A stretch of 64,000 bases of DNA from Diphasiastrum complanatum (GCA_029204225.1 CM055092.1:23875005-23939004), one strand, 5' to 3'. Shown: positions 22,564-32,881, numbered from the stretch's first letter. Numbers and translations: made by a program. The notes: generated from the sequence alone by a model not told the origin.

Positions 22564-24138
22564 GTGATGGTCGGGCAGAAGATCGCTCTAGAAGAGGTCC
22601 AGCAGCAACTGAAGCACCAAATGGTCCAAATCGACCAAGTACGTGACGAATCATCGGGTGCAATGACAGTCGATGCTCATCTAGTCAAGCCCGAGGATAT
22701 TCGATTCCAGGCTCCACAGGCCTCAGCCATCCAAATGGAAAAGTATGTAAGGCTTATCCAAGAATGAGAGGCTGAAAAGAAAAATTTGAAAACATTGTGG
22801 CCAAGCAAGAGAAGATCATCCTGGAGTCCCAGAAGTAGCTGGAAGATACCACGAAGACCCTCAGCAAGTCTTGGACAAGGTGAATCAATTATGGGACATG
22901 ACATGCAAAGCCCAAGCAGGCGCTCAATCAACGAAGCCACTAGACGATGATGAGAATGATGGAGCAGGAAATCAGAGCAGGCAAACCCAATCTTCAGACG
23001 GTAGCTCGAGATCGGGTGGCCAGAGAGCCGGTGCTACTTCCAGGACTTTTCCCCGACCCCCTCCCACCTTTAACCCCTCCTCCTACTCTGCATTTAATTT
23101 TTCTGAATCATTCATTCCAACTTACCCGATTCTTTCATCTTCCCTCTCTCCATCACCTCCTAGCAAAATAATGAAGGTCCAGCTGACACATACAAAGCCC
23201 GACGGGACGAGTTCCTCCAACAACTCTACTCCTCCGGTGCGGCGTATAACCTGTTGATCCCACCTCATCCTAAACCTATCACCCCCGCACCCCTCTTTCC
23301 AGATCATTCCATCCCAAACCTTCCAGAAACTAACACCGACATGGGGGGTGATGATGACTTCCTGGCAAATCAACCAGAGACAAGAAGATTCTCGCCCAGG
23401 CAAGACACGGGCGCAGCTGAGCCGTCGACAAGCGAGAAAGACAAAGAAAAAGATATAGGGCACCAAGGCCCTAGATAATTATCTGGCGAGGCCATTCCAA
23501 CCGCATAGGACAACTTCCCCTACCAGGCTCATAGGCAAATTGGCTGACACAAGAGAGTCAGAAAAGTTTGAGAGGAAATACCCTCCCAACATGAGGGGAG
23601 GCAAAGAGGACGTAGATCAAAGCCAATACTCCACAAGGGCCGAGATCATCTACAACCACAACCGGAGTGGCGGAATAAAGTCTTGAAAGATAGCAGACGA
23701 CTCCAAGAGTATCTGAAGGCACCGGCATGGAAGCGAGTGGATCCTTTTTACATACCACTCAAACGCAGAAATCCATGGCCGGTAGAAAAGCCACGAGTGG
23801 AGGTGGTAGACTTGCCAATCATTCCGAAAATTTCAGAGAGAACCTCCTTGGATGATCTGAGGCTGCAGTTACTCGACTTTAGGCACAAGTACAAAACAAG
23901 TGCCAATCTTTGCGTGCAAGAATGTTGTAGATCTATGGCCTTTTTGATGTAGCAAGATTGTTTCTGGAATCGTGGCATGGATCCCATTAAGATCAACCCG
24001 AATGTAGCCCTCCAGTCGGAAGAAGACCATGAGATGATGGCCAGGCTATACTACAGAGTGGCCTTCATGTCATCGCATTATGTGACCATCGTGGAGGACT
24101 GGCAAGAAATGGGCTTTGTGGAGAAGATAAGAGAATAG
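22564..24138 (+). pseudogene. Unrecognised GC-rich retroelement ORF, broken
   Basis: Consecutive plus-strand frames joined by a few frameshifts or stops look like one decayed protein of roughly 500 residues. It has a glutamine-rich coiled N-terminus (ALEEVQQQLKHQMVQIDQV), a Pro/Ser-rich middle (22871-23257), an acidic/charged stretch (23248-23478), and a C-terminal part with LDDLRLQLLDFRHKYKTSANL and, after a stop at about 23950, EDHEMMARLYYRVAF. No zinc knuckle, protease, RT or integrase motif. It lies immediately upstream of a gypsy-type LTR in the same orientation and shares its GC-rich composition. I read it as a gag or extra ORF of that family, function unknown. Confidence 0.45.
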
Positions 24139-24403
24139 CTAGGGCCTCTCTATTTTAGAAGTAAGCTCCGCTTCCAAGTTTTTGAAGCCTTGGGGCAAAA
24201 GATGAGCGAGAGAAAGCCAACGGCATGACGACGAGGCGAGCATGACTCGCAAGAAGTTCTCAGGAAGGCTAGAATGTAGCGGCCAATTGAGAGACTTCCA
24301 ATTTTGAAAAAAAAATAAGTTTTGCAGATAATAAGCACCTGGTTTTACGGAAGCGAATGAAGATCCACGCTTTTCCAAGTGCCAAGCGGAAAGACATCAC
24401 TGG

Positions 24404-25346
24404 TGTTGCAGTGGGTCCTACAACAGATTAGCGGTGGATAATTGCTGTAAAGCTGACTCAGGTGCACCCAGCGTGCCCTGTAAGACTCTAAGCGGTGACG
24501 TTCCCTAAGGTCCCAAAGCAAGCTAGAACGTCAAGGACTGAGCCTCCGACCTATGGTGAGCCAGTCAAGTAGTTACAAGTCATGAGCTAGCTCTGGAGCT
24601 CGAGTCATGGCCTAGTCATGAAGCAAGTTGATTCTGCCGCCGGGACGGCTCCCGAGACCCATGTCCGGGAGCCAGACTGATTCTGCCAAGCTTGCCAGGA
24701 TTAATCAGCAAAATAAAAACTAAGTCCCAAAAAGCGTGCTTTACCAGAAAGCACTATGTTTCAGAACAGAGGGGGTGCGCGGAATCACAGCAGAACTATA
24801 GGGAGAGTCCGGCAGACAGAAACTTGGGCAGCTCAACCAGCGCCAGGAATCCAGTCGCCAGGTCTCAGCTCCCTCTACCAGCACGAGCCAGGCACAATGC
24901 CCAGCATGTGTTGGTGGCCCTGAGACCGGTCAGTCTATGTATGAATGTAACCTCTTCCAAATCTAATAAAGTTGATCCTTGGGGATGATTACCATTTTGG
25001 TTGTCCAAGTGGAAGGACCCTTACTACAACCTTTTTGCGTCACTGGCGCCTAAGGGTCCTTGTCATCGACGTGGGGCTTGCCGCTATGCCAATTGGTCAG
25101 TTTGGCGACCACTATGCCTTGGGTTTCATGTGTGGCTTGTCTTTGCCTTTGGTTACCTTTCGGGGACGGATTCTGAGTTGGCTTTCAGGTTGGTTGGGAT
25201 TCCAGTTTTCTTAAGTCTGAATGGTTAAGCTTGTTATGTTTCTGAGTTGGCTTTTACGTAAGTGCATGATGGATGAATGTTAGACTTAAGCGCGTGTTGG
25301 AAAAACCGCTCAAGTCCCAACGCCCCTTTGGGACGACGGCGCAACA
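24404..25346 (+). repeat. LTR of a GC-rich gypsy-type element, 943 bp
   Basis: Starts TGTTGCAGTGG and ends GGCGCAACA, so the first and last six bases are perfect inverted repeats (TGTTGC/GCAACA) with TG...CA termini. A polyadenylation-type AATAAA lies at 24965-24970. A PBS follows after a two-base gap, so it acts as a 5' LTR for sequence to the right. Related block at 5829-6764. The upstream ORF suggests it may also be the 3' LTR of a tandem copy. Confidence 0.75.
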
Positions 25347-25348
25347 TG

Positions 25349-25360
25349 TGGTATCAGAGC
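25349..25360 (+). other. Primer-binding site
   Basis: TGGTATCAGAGC, separated from the LTR end (ACA at 25346) by TG, the usual spacing. Confidence 0.85.
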
Positions 25361-25448
25361 CGACTAGCCGGTCAGCTACGCAAGTCTCACAGGGATGGCC
25401 ACGTTTTGGGATTTGTCAAGACAACCGTTGCACAAGGTGTTGCCCACA

Positions 25449-25795
25449 GTGTAAGCACGGGTGCGTCCACGGTCGGGGTGGTCGATAGAACAGGGGACTT
25501 GATGAGTCAAAGTGCTGCCCTCGAGGTGTAAGCACGGTCAGTTTTCGCGGTTCGGGCTTGGCGCCGTCTGCACGTAGGACAGATGAGGCAATGTGCTGCC
25601 ATTAGGTTGGTGAAAGCACGGTGTGTGCCTTGTGGGGTGCGGGGTGACATATTCGAATTGTACGGGTTAACCATTGATACAGAGATGCTGCTCGAATTCG
25701 GGTGTAAAGCACGGGTGGTTAGCTACCGGTGCGGGATAGCTGCCGATCGTTTAGATATAAGGGCTATCGACATTTGTGCAAATGTGTAAGTACAA
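25449..25795 (+). repeat. Degenerate ~80-bp repeat units after the PBS
   Basis: The motif GTGTAAGCACGG or a one- to three-base variant begins at 25449, 25526, 25610, 25702 and 25784 (spacings 77, 84, 92 and 82). Several copies are preceded by a GTGCTGCC-like phrase (25512, 25593, 25684). Non-coding leader sequence; the element is truncated soon after. Confidence 0.6.
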
Positions 25796-26229
25796 TGTCG
25801 TTTACCAACCGTCAAGATGTCGGTTGAGATCCACTACTGCGTCTCTATAGAACGTCGCAAATTCTAACCTAAATGTGAATTTACAAAGTGCAAATGGGCC
25901 TTTACATGAATTTAGTCACTATAGCACATTTACATGTATAAAAATTAATAATTTTTACAATATATAACAATAACTTGGATAACGTGGGATCATGAGGCTC
26001 CACAGTGATGCTCTAATCCCCGCACTCAATACGCTTTCGCAAAGGTAAATCTGAAACTAACCTAATTCGTGCATGGCTATTGAATCGATTGTATTGATCC
26101 AATGATTTCAAAGTTGTGATCAAGTAGGGCTGACTTTGAACTACCAAAGTGGGCCTGAATTCGATAGATGTAGTTTGATGCATCAAGGATTTTTTGCTTG
26201 CTTCTAGGTGATGATCCTCCCACAAACAA
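25796..26229. other. Junction zone, no gene seen
   Basis: The GC-rich leader gives way to AT-rich DNA with the decayed 3' end of copia B. A 70-codon minus frame (26013-26225) has no convincing match. Confidence 0.35.
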
Positions 26230-27972
26230 TGCCAAAATCTCTAGAACCCAATATGTACCTCAATACTCTCTACCTTAGCTTCCAATGCTCCACACTAGGA
26301 TCGTGCATAAATTGACTTAATCTACCAACACAATGGCTAAGAACAGGTCTTGTGATGGTTAGATATATGAGTGAACCAACTAGCTTGCTATAGAGAGTAA
26401 TGTCATTGAAGGATCTTTCATTACCTCTTATAGTGAGCTTTACATTTGACTATATTGGTGTATCACAAGATTTAGCATCTACCATATGAAATATTTTTAG
26501 AATAAAATTGGTATACTTCTCTTGAGAAATGAAAGTAGATTGAGAAGTTCTAAATACCTTTGTTTCCAAGATATAATGCAAAAGACCAAGAACATGCACA
26601 TCAAAATATTTTTTAGTTCCATCTTGATATCATCAATATCTTGATTGTTGCCTCCACTCAAAATGATATCATCCACATAGATTAGAAGAATGGTAACATC
26701 ATTTTCAGCAAATCTATACTAAAAAGCCATGTGAAATGTAGCCCTTGGGTTGCTCCATAAACACCTCCTCCTCAAGATCACCATTCAAGAATGCATTTGT
26801 GCTCTAATTGCCATAGATCCCATCCAAAAAGTGTTGCAAGAGATATGATGACCCGAATACGTACCATCTTTTCCATGGGTGCAGGTCTCATCATAGTCAA
26901 TTCCATATTCTTGTGCATATCCTTTTCCCACCAACCTTGCTTTGTACTTGTTGATTGATACATCTTGGCTTTTCTTCACTTTGAAGATCCACTTGCATCC
27001 AATAGCCTTCTTGTCCTTTGAAAATTTCACCAATCTCCATGTGTCATTCTTCATAAGAGCTTGATACTCAAGGTCCATTGCTTGGATCCACTCCTCTTTT
27101 TGTCTTGCTTCATCTATACATGTAGGTTCATCAAAGGAGGTTAGGAAAGCATAGTTTGTACCACCAACGACTTGCTTATCTTTTTCATCATAAGTGAGTC
27201 TCAAAGGTTGTTGCCTTTGCCTAGATGTACTCCTTGGCTTTTGATTTGAAGTAGGCTCTTCAACCTCAACATCCAAAGTATCATCAATCTCATTGTTGGC
27301 TACAACATCCACACCACAAAAGTTTTGAATTCCCTTAATCAAAAATGACATCTCTTTCAATGATCACTAAGTCTTTCTTAGTTGAAGGAATAAAACCTTT
27401 GTGTGTAAGCCTTGCTCACCTCACTATAACCAAGAAATATATCTTTCTTTGACGATAGATCCTCCTTTTTCCTATCATCAAGAGTAATGTTGATATAGAA
27501 AATGCATCCAAAAGTTTTGAAAAACTTCACACTCGGCTTTCTACCAAACAAGACCTCAAAAGGGGTTTTTCAATCCAATACCACACTCGGCCATCTATTG
27601 CATAAAAAATTAGCACACAACAAAGCTTGATCCCAAAAGGATTTAGGAAGATTTGCACCTAAGCTCATGGCTTTGGCTCCTTCACATAATTCTCTCGTCC
27701 ACTCCATTTTGTTGTGGTGTCTTTGGGCTTGTGTACTTCATGTTGATCCCATTTGCATCACAAAATGCTTTGAACTTTGTAGAAATGTACTCACCACCAT
27801 TGTCACTCCTCAAGCACCTGATTTTTGTAAAAAATTGGACCTCCCTCGCAATCTTGAACTTGACAAAGACATCGAACACCTCATCAAAATCTACTAAAAT
27901 CATCAATAAAAGTCACATACATCTTAGCACCTCCATTGCTAATTGTAGTAATACCATGAATATCCAAATTCA
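26230..27972 (-). pseudogene. Copia B: integrase C-part, RT, RNase H start
   Basis: 3' part of an old minus-strand copia polyprotein. Integrase: LRSDNGGEYISTKF and TPQQNGVDERIM (27682-27906), then TPFEVLFGRKPSVKFF near 27550. RT: AIGCKWIFKVK, KARLVGKGYAQEYGIDYDET (26785-27360). RT/RNase H junction: KLVGSLIYLTITRP near 26380, with stops. Several frameshifts. The 5' continuation resumes on the far side of the nested LTR element at 33529, so the two pieces were one element before that insertion. Confidence 0.85.
27968..27972 (+). other. Target-site duplication, left (ATTCA)
   Basis: ATTCA directly before the 5' LTR is repeated directly after the 3' LTR at 33529-33533: the 5-bp duplication left by copia integrase. 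Confidence 0.9.
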
Positions 27973-28049
27973 TGTGAAAATTGTCAACATTTCCTTGTCT
28001 AGTTTTAGGCCAAAATTGCTAAAAATGGCACATAGTTTAGGATCTGACT

Positions 28050-28065
28050 TTTCACACGTGTGAAA
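28050..28065 (+). promoter_or_regulatory. Perfect 16-bp palindrome with CACGTG core
   Basis: TTTCACACGTGTGAAA contains a G-box (CACGTG), a known bHLH/bZIP binding core in plants. It is about 190 bp upstream of the TATA box and is repeated in the 3' LTR. A partial match (TTTCACACGTGTGGA) occurs at 54410. Confidence 0.5.
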
Positions 28066-28242
28066 CAGGTCTAGATATTTTTAGTAAGTGTATTTTTTCA
28101 GTATGAAGAAGTGTCAAACTTCAAGACCTTCGAAATGAGTCCATTTTCATGTATTTTGGACATATATGCCAATTTTACCTATATAGGGCATATTTTAGGT
28201 AAGGAGGGTCTAGAGAGAGGAGAGAGAGTCATCTCTCTCAGC

Positions 28243-28250
28243 TATATATA
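28243..28250 (+). promoter_or_regulatory. TATA box in 5' LTR
   Basis: CTATATATAGCAG in a GC-richer setting, about 270 bp into the LTR, is the likely core promoter for the element RNA. It is repeated in the 3' LTR near 33152. Confidence 0.6.
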
Positions 28251-28619
28251 GCAGGTAGGCCGTGGAGAAACAGGTTGGAGCAGATCCATTGTATTCATTT
28301 GCTTAATGAGAGATTTTTCTATTGGGTTCTCCTTCCATTGTTGGCATTGTGTAGTGATTGAGTTCAAGCTTTGTGTGTATGATCTTAGGTGCTTTCCAAA
28401 AGTGGTAGGCTGATGTATTATGGACTGTATAATGCTATTTTGGGCCGCACTTGATGTTTATGGAAGTTTCCATTTGTGATAAATGTTTTTTGATCAAGTT
28501 CTTTGCATTCTAGGTAGCATAGAATGTGTTGCCAATTCCTAGCTTATGTAGTTTGGAGTGCAAGCATTCAAGCCAATGATCTTGGAGTTTAGATCCACTT
28601 AGGATCTGTATTTTTCACA

Positions 28620-28631
28620 TGGTATCAGAGC
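28620..28631 (+). other. Primer-binding site of the 5,556-bp element
   Basis: TGGTATCAGAGC immediately after the LTR terminal CA, complementary to initiator Met-tRNA. Confidence 0.93.
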
Positions 28632-29726
28632 TGGTTGGCTTCTATTCATAGTAAGTATTCCATTTTTGGTGATATTTGGATGTTTGATCAAGTTCTAGCA
28701 TGATTTTGCATTGCTTTGTTGATCAAATCTTACTAACCTTTGTTTTGTGAGTTGAACTTGTGGATCAAAAGCATATTTCAGGTCTATTGAAGATCAGAGG
28801 CTGAAAAGAAACTATTTTGGATCAGATCATAACACCTAATCATTTGTGATTGTGAGGCTTGTGCATATTCAATACTAACAATGTTCTTTTCAATCCTATT
28901 GTTGACAATCTCCATTCTTGGATGAACACTCTCCTTAAGTGGATGAAACTTCTCCTTAAGTGGATGACAAATGCTCTTTTGAGTGAGTTGTAATTCTCCT
29001 AAAGGCTGAGCAAAGCTCCCATTTGGATGAAAGATCCCCTTTTTTGGGTGAACATATTGTAAGCTCCATTGTGAAGAGCATATTGTAAAGATTGTCATCA
29101 ATTTTGGCATAAATTTTGGTGTACTTTGTTGAGCATGTAAGTAACTCTCCTTATGTAATTTGATTGGAGCATTTGCTGGAAGGTGTTAACCATTATGCAA
29201 GTGTGTTTTCAGGTTCTTAACAGGTTGAGGAACATTCTCATGTGAAGTGATCTTAGATCTACATCTAAACACCAAGATTTGACAAGATAGTGAAGCTAGT
29301 CTTGTGATTCACTAAGTGTGCTCATTCATTCACCTCTAAATCTTGTATTTATCACTTGCTGGAGTTTATAAACTTTTAGAAGTGTGGTTTACATGTGGTT
29401 TTACAGGTTGAATCAATATCTTAGTGTGTTGATCATATGTTGATCAAGTTTGTTCATTACTAGGTAATTTTGGCATCCTAGTTTTGGGTATTTTCTAAGA
29501 ATGCAAGTAACTCTTCACACCATAACTTGATTTGGTCACTTGCTGGAAAGTTTGAGAGCTTAAGCAAGAGTGTGTTCAGGTTGGTTTGAGTTTGTAATCC
29601 ATTCTTAGTGTGTGCAAAGTGTTGCATGTGTTTCAATCTTCCTTTCTATGCTTGAAAGCCAAATAGTTTCAAGATAGAGGTCATTTAGGGTTCTAAATCT
29701 TTTAAGATCTTCTCCTTCTTCATTTA
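28632..29726 (+). other. 1.1-kb untranslated leader with ~184-bp repeats
   Basis: No long frame on the plus strand. Three diverged units carry TTGCTGGA at 29173, 29356 and 29540 (spacings 183 and 184), each followed by a CAGGTT phrase. It likely holds packaging and dimerisation signals, by analogy with LTR elements generally. Confidence 0.6.
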
Positions 29727-31229
29727 TTGAGAGAAAGGAGAGTGCTAGGTGCATTAGAACAGAGCCTAAGGACACAAGAAGATTTTAGCATCATGACATC
29801 CAATGGTGGAATCATGTTGGAAGCTAAAGAGAGGTTAAACTCTACAAACTATTCAACTTGGAAAGTGAGGATGGAGTCTTTACTAGAGTTGAATGAGCTA
29901 ATGGATATAGTTGTGGGAATTGAAGAAAGACCTCTAATTCTTCAAGAGCAACTAAATTTTGATAGAAGGGCTAAAAGAGCCTTACATATCATAAAGATGA
30001 ATGTTACCAATGAACTTCTTAAAGAAGTTGGTAAATGTACTTCTTCAAGTGAAGCATGGAATGCTTTGAAGAAGATCTATGAGTCCAAATCCACATCTAG
30101 GGTTCTCACCCTAAGAAGGCAAATCTTCCAAAGTTGTCAAAGAGAGGGAGAGAGTGCACATTCATTTGTCTTGAAGGTTAAATCCTTGAATGATGATCTA
30201 GCATGCATAGATGAAAGCATAAAGGATGGGGAACTAGTTCAAGTCATGTTGAATGGTTTGCTTGATGAACATTCTAACCTTGTACAATGCTTTGCTATAC
30301 AAAAGTCCTTGCCAAGTGTCAATGACTTGCAAGAGATCTTGGTGGCTGAAGAGCATAGGTTGCAAGCCAAAGGTGGTGGTGCATCAACACAAGGTGGAGA
30401 TGAAGAAGCTCTTTTCACAAAGGGCAAGTTCAAAGGCAAGTGGTCCAAGCAAGGTAGTTTGGAGCATGGAAAGCATTCTTCTTCTTTGCAAAGTAGGAAG
30501 CAAGATAAGTCCAAGTTCAAATGTTTTTATTGTGGAGTGAAAGGACATTTTGCAAATGAATGCCATAAGAAACAAAATGCTAGATCTAGGTTGAGATCTA
30601 ATGTACTTCTTGGAGATGATAATTGTTGTGCTAACTTGGCAAGCTTTGGTGAATCTATGGTCAATTTTTTGGATCCATTGGATCTTGAAGATGGACTAGT
30701 GCTACCTACTAGTCAAATGGAGTCATGTGGTGCTAAATTAGTATCATGTTTGGACTCTTCTACTCATAGATTTTCAAGTCTTGGTGGCTCTTCAATGGAA
30801 CTAGATGGCAAGTGCAAAAATGGAAAAGGTAAGGAAGGAGCTAACTTCATCAATGGAGTTGATGAAGATTCTTCTTTGGAAGTGATTGTTGCTAATGACT
30901 TGTTTGTTCATATGGAAAAAGATGGAGATGCTAAGTGTCATTCTTTGCAAGAAGATGGTTGTTCTTCTAATTCTTTTCATATTGATGTATGTAATCATGT
31001 GGGAAAAGATGATGGTGCTTTGAGCATGCTTGAAGGAAATGGTTCTTTTACATCTTTTTGTGATAAAGTCATTTGTGCAACAAGTGGTGTCACATTTCTT
31101 CATAAAAAGAGTAGATCAAAGGTTTCTATCATGAGACTTGGTGAGGGAGATCACAAGTCAAAAGGAAGAGAAGTATGTGAAGTGTTCAAAGTAGGATGTA
31201 CTTTGAATGATGTTTTTTATGAACGATAG
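29727..31229 (+). CDS. ORF1: copia-type gag with novel C-terminal extension
   Basis: 500 codons, intact. Residues about 30-215 are a copia gag (RLNSTNYSTWKVRMESLLEL, ALHIIKMNVTNELLKEVG, STSRVLTLRRQIFQS). A CX2CX4HX4C knuckle CFYCGVKGHFANEC sits at residues 266-279. The true start is probably Met-23 (29793), because homology to the related gag at 54.2 kb begins near there. The DSG protease that normally follows the knuckle is missing. Instead about 220 residues of Ser/Gly/Asp-rich sequence follow, with VIVANDLFVHMEKD and ATSGVTFLHKKSRSKVS; these match the tail of the 52.5-kb ORF. It should assemble capsids. It overlaps ORF2 by 23 bases. Confidence 0.9.
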   Translation: MRERRVLGALEQSLRTQEDFSIMTSNGGIMLEAKERLNSTNYSTWKVRMESLLELNELMDIVVGIEERPLILQEQLNFDRRAKRALHIIKMNVTNELLKEVGKCTSSSEAWNALKKIYESKSTSRVLTLRRQIFQSCQREGESAHSFVLKVKSLNDDLACIDESIKDGELVQVMLNGLLDEHSNLVQCFAIQKSLPSVNDLQEILVAEEHRLQAKGGGASTQGGDEEALFTKGKFKGKWSKQGSLEHGKHSSSLQSRKQDKSKFKCFYCGVKGHFANECHKKQNARSRLRSNVLLGDDNCCANLASFGESMVNFLDPLDLEDGLVLPTSQMESCGAKLVSCLDSSTHRFSSLGGSSMELDGKCKNGKGKEGANFINGVDEDSSLEVIVANDLFVHMEKDGDAKCHSLQEDGCSSNSFHIDVCNHVGKDDGALSMLEGNGSFTSFCDKVICATSGVTFLHKKSRSKVSIMRLGEGDHKSKGREVCEVFKVGCTLNDVFYER

Positions 31230-32868
31230 TGAGGAAGAATCATTATCATATGACTCATTACCTAAATCATTGAGTAGAAGTTCATGTTTGAAAAGAGAGA
31301 GTACTTCAATCACTCTTATGTTGAAGGTACTAAGGATTCTTTTCTTGGCTTCTAATATTCAAGAGTCTTCTACTTCTTATGGTGCAACTATCAAGAGGGA
31401 GGTTTCTAACTTTTGTGATGCTAGCATTAAGAGGGAGTCTTGTGAAGGAAAGGGCAATGGAAGAGTGGTTCTTGGGAAGATCCAAAGCATGGATCTAACA
31501 TCTCTTCATCAACTCAAAGCATTCTATGATTGTGGTGGATTGTTCATTCATGGTCAAGATGGCAAAAGGTTGGTTGAAGAAGACTACATGGAGCAACTCA
31601 AGTGGCAACTTCTTCAAGGCAAGGGAGATATCATTGGTGAGCTTATTGAGGTTTGTTATGAACTCAAGAGTGCTGTTTTGATTAGGTTTGATACTCATCT
31701 TCACCTACTCTACTTCATGTTAAATGGAAATGTTGGAATCTATCTTTTGGTTTATGATGGTGGCATTGTTTTCACTAACTATAGTGAAGGGTCAAATTTG
31801 AGCATTGATGAGATCTTGTGGGATCTTAATCATGTGTTTGAGAGGGAGTATCTTCAGAGTTTCAGATCTGAAGATGTTCACATATGCAAGATCTTTGATG
31901 TCTTATTGGAAGATCAAGAGGTTGATCTTGGATTGCTTCATCAACACCAAGAGACAAGTGGCAATTCGAAGCTAGTGAAAAGCATCAAAGAAGAGACAAA
32001 TGGTCAAGGCATTTTGGATCTGTTTTTACAGGTTCTTGAAGGTTCAAGTAAGGTCTTTGGAGCTGCAAGGAAGTGTCTTCTTACTCTACCTCACTTGCCT
32101 AATCTCATGTATGAACATTGTTATGTCAATGTGTTGAAATTGTCAAATTTCAATAAAACTAGTTCCATAGTTTTGCATCCTTTGGATCTTGGAGATGGAA
32201 TAGTTATCATTGCTGGTTTGTATGATCAAGTACATGAATTCATTCAGATCTTGAAAGGTATTGAAGTGGTCAATATGTTTTCTTTTGAACAAAGTTCAAG
32301 ATCTAGTATTCTAGTGTTGGCAAATTGGCAACTTGTTGACATTGTAGGATCAAGCGTTGTGTGCAAATCTTGTGGAGGTACTTCAAGTATTTCAAGTTCA
32401 GGTTTTGGTCATTCAAATGGAGTAGGGAACACATCTTTTTGGCATTCATTCACTCAAAGGCTTTCATGGATTGAAGATCTACAAAGGCAAGGTGGTGATG
32501 GAAGTTCATTCATGGAGATACATGTTGCATTCACTATATGTATAGTGAAATGTGGAGGAGGCATGCAAACACTTGTTGATCACTTTCATTTACAACTTGT
32601 TTGCTGCTATTTTACAGAGAAACCAGAGATGGATACATGGAGGAATTCATTAATTGAGATTCTATGTTCTTTTACATGTACCATTTTTATGATTCTATGT
32701 AAAATTGATGTAAGAAATAGTGAAGCATCCTATATGGACACTATTATCTATATCAATTATGTTGTGTCCTATTTTGTACATATTAGGATCCTTGAGAAGA
32801 GATCTATTCTGATGATGGAGATCATTCTTAAGTTGGAACAAAGTAGTGTTGTAAAACTAGCAAGTTAA
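31207..32868 (+). CDS. ORF2: unknown protein in place of pol
   Basis: 553 codons, intact, in the +1 frame relative to ORF1 and overlapping its end (ATG at 31207, ORF1 stop at 31227). I recognise no integrase, RT or protease motif. Visible features: a Ser/Glu-rich start; a middle part with alternating acidic and hydrophobic segments (AVLIRFDTHLHLLYFML, IFDVLLEDQEVDLGLLHQHQ); and hydrophobic C-terminal stretches (LIEILCSFTCTIFMILCKI, IIYINYVVSYFVHI) that could be membrane segments. The last residues, EQSSVVKLAS, resemble the entry into the copia RNase H tail. Relatives at 55453-55868 and 60725-61094 show this is a family gene, not a random frame. Function unknown. Confidence 0.75.
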   Translation: MMFFMNDSEEESLSYDSLPKSLSRSSCLKRESTSITLMLKVLRILFLASNIQESSTSYGATIKREVSNFCDASIKRESCEGKGNGRVVLGKIQSMDLTSLHQLKAFYDCGGLFIHGQDGKRLVEEDYMEQLKWQLLQGKGDIIGELIEVCYELKSAVLIRFDTHLHLLYFMLNGNVGIYLLVYDGGIVFTNYSEGSNLSIDEILWDLNHVFEREYLQSFRSEDVHICKIFDVLLEDQEVDLGLLHQHQETSGNSKLVKSIKEETNGQGILDLFLQVLEGSSKVFGAARKCLLTLPHLPNLMYEHCYVNVLKLSNFNKTSSIVLHPLDLGDGIVIIAGLYDQVHEFIQILKGIEVVNMFSFEQSSRSSILVLANWQLVDIVGSSVVCKSCGGTSSISSSGFGHSNGVGNTSFWHSFTQRLSWIEDLQRQGGDGSSFMEIHVAFTICIVKCGGGMQTLVDHFHLQLVCCYFTEKPEMDTWRNSLIEILCSFTCTIFMILCKIDVRNSEASYMDTIIYINYVVSYFVHIRILEKRSILMMEIILKLEQSSVVKLAS

Positions 32869-32871
32869 GTT

Positions 32872-32881
32872 GAAGAGGGAG
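32872..32881 (+). other. Polypurine tract
   Basis: GAAGAGGGAG directly before the 3' LTR. The same tract ends the relatives at 55222 and 60712. Confidence 0.9.

Larger units (their letters stand above)
27973..28619 (+). repeat. 5' LTR, 647 bp
   Basis: Matches the 3' LTR base for base as far as I can read. Contains a 16-bp palindrome TTTCACACGTGTGAAA (28050-28065) and a TATATATA box at 28243-28250, flanked by GAGAGAGAGTC/ATCTCTCTC. The R region would start about 30 bases beyond the TATA box. Confidence 0.95.

Noticed and set aside
30239-31103. Minus-strand frames opposite ORF1 of the 5.5-kb element
   Set aside because: Shadows; Cys-rich look comes from the antisense of Gly/Ser codons.
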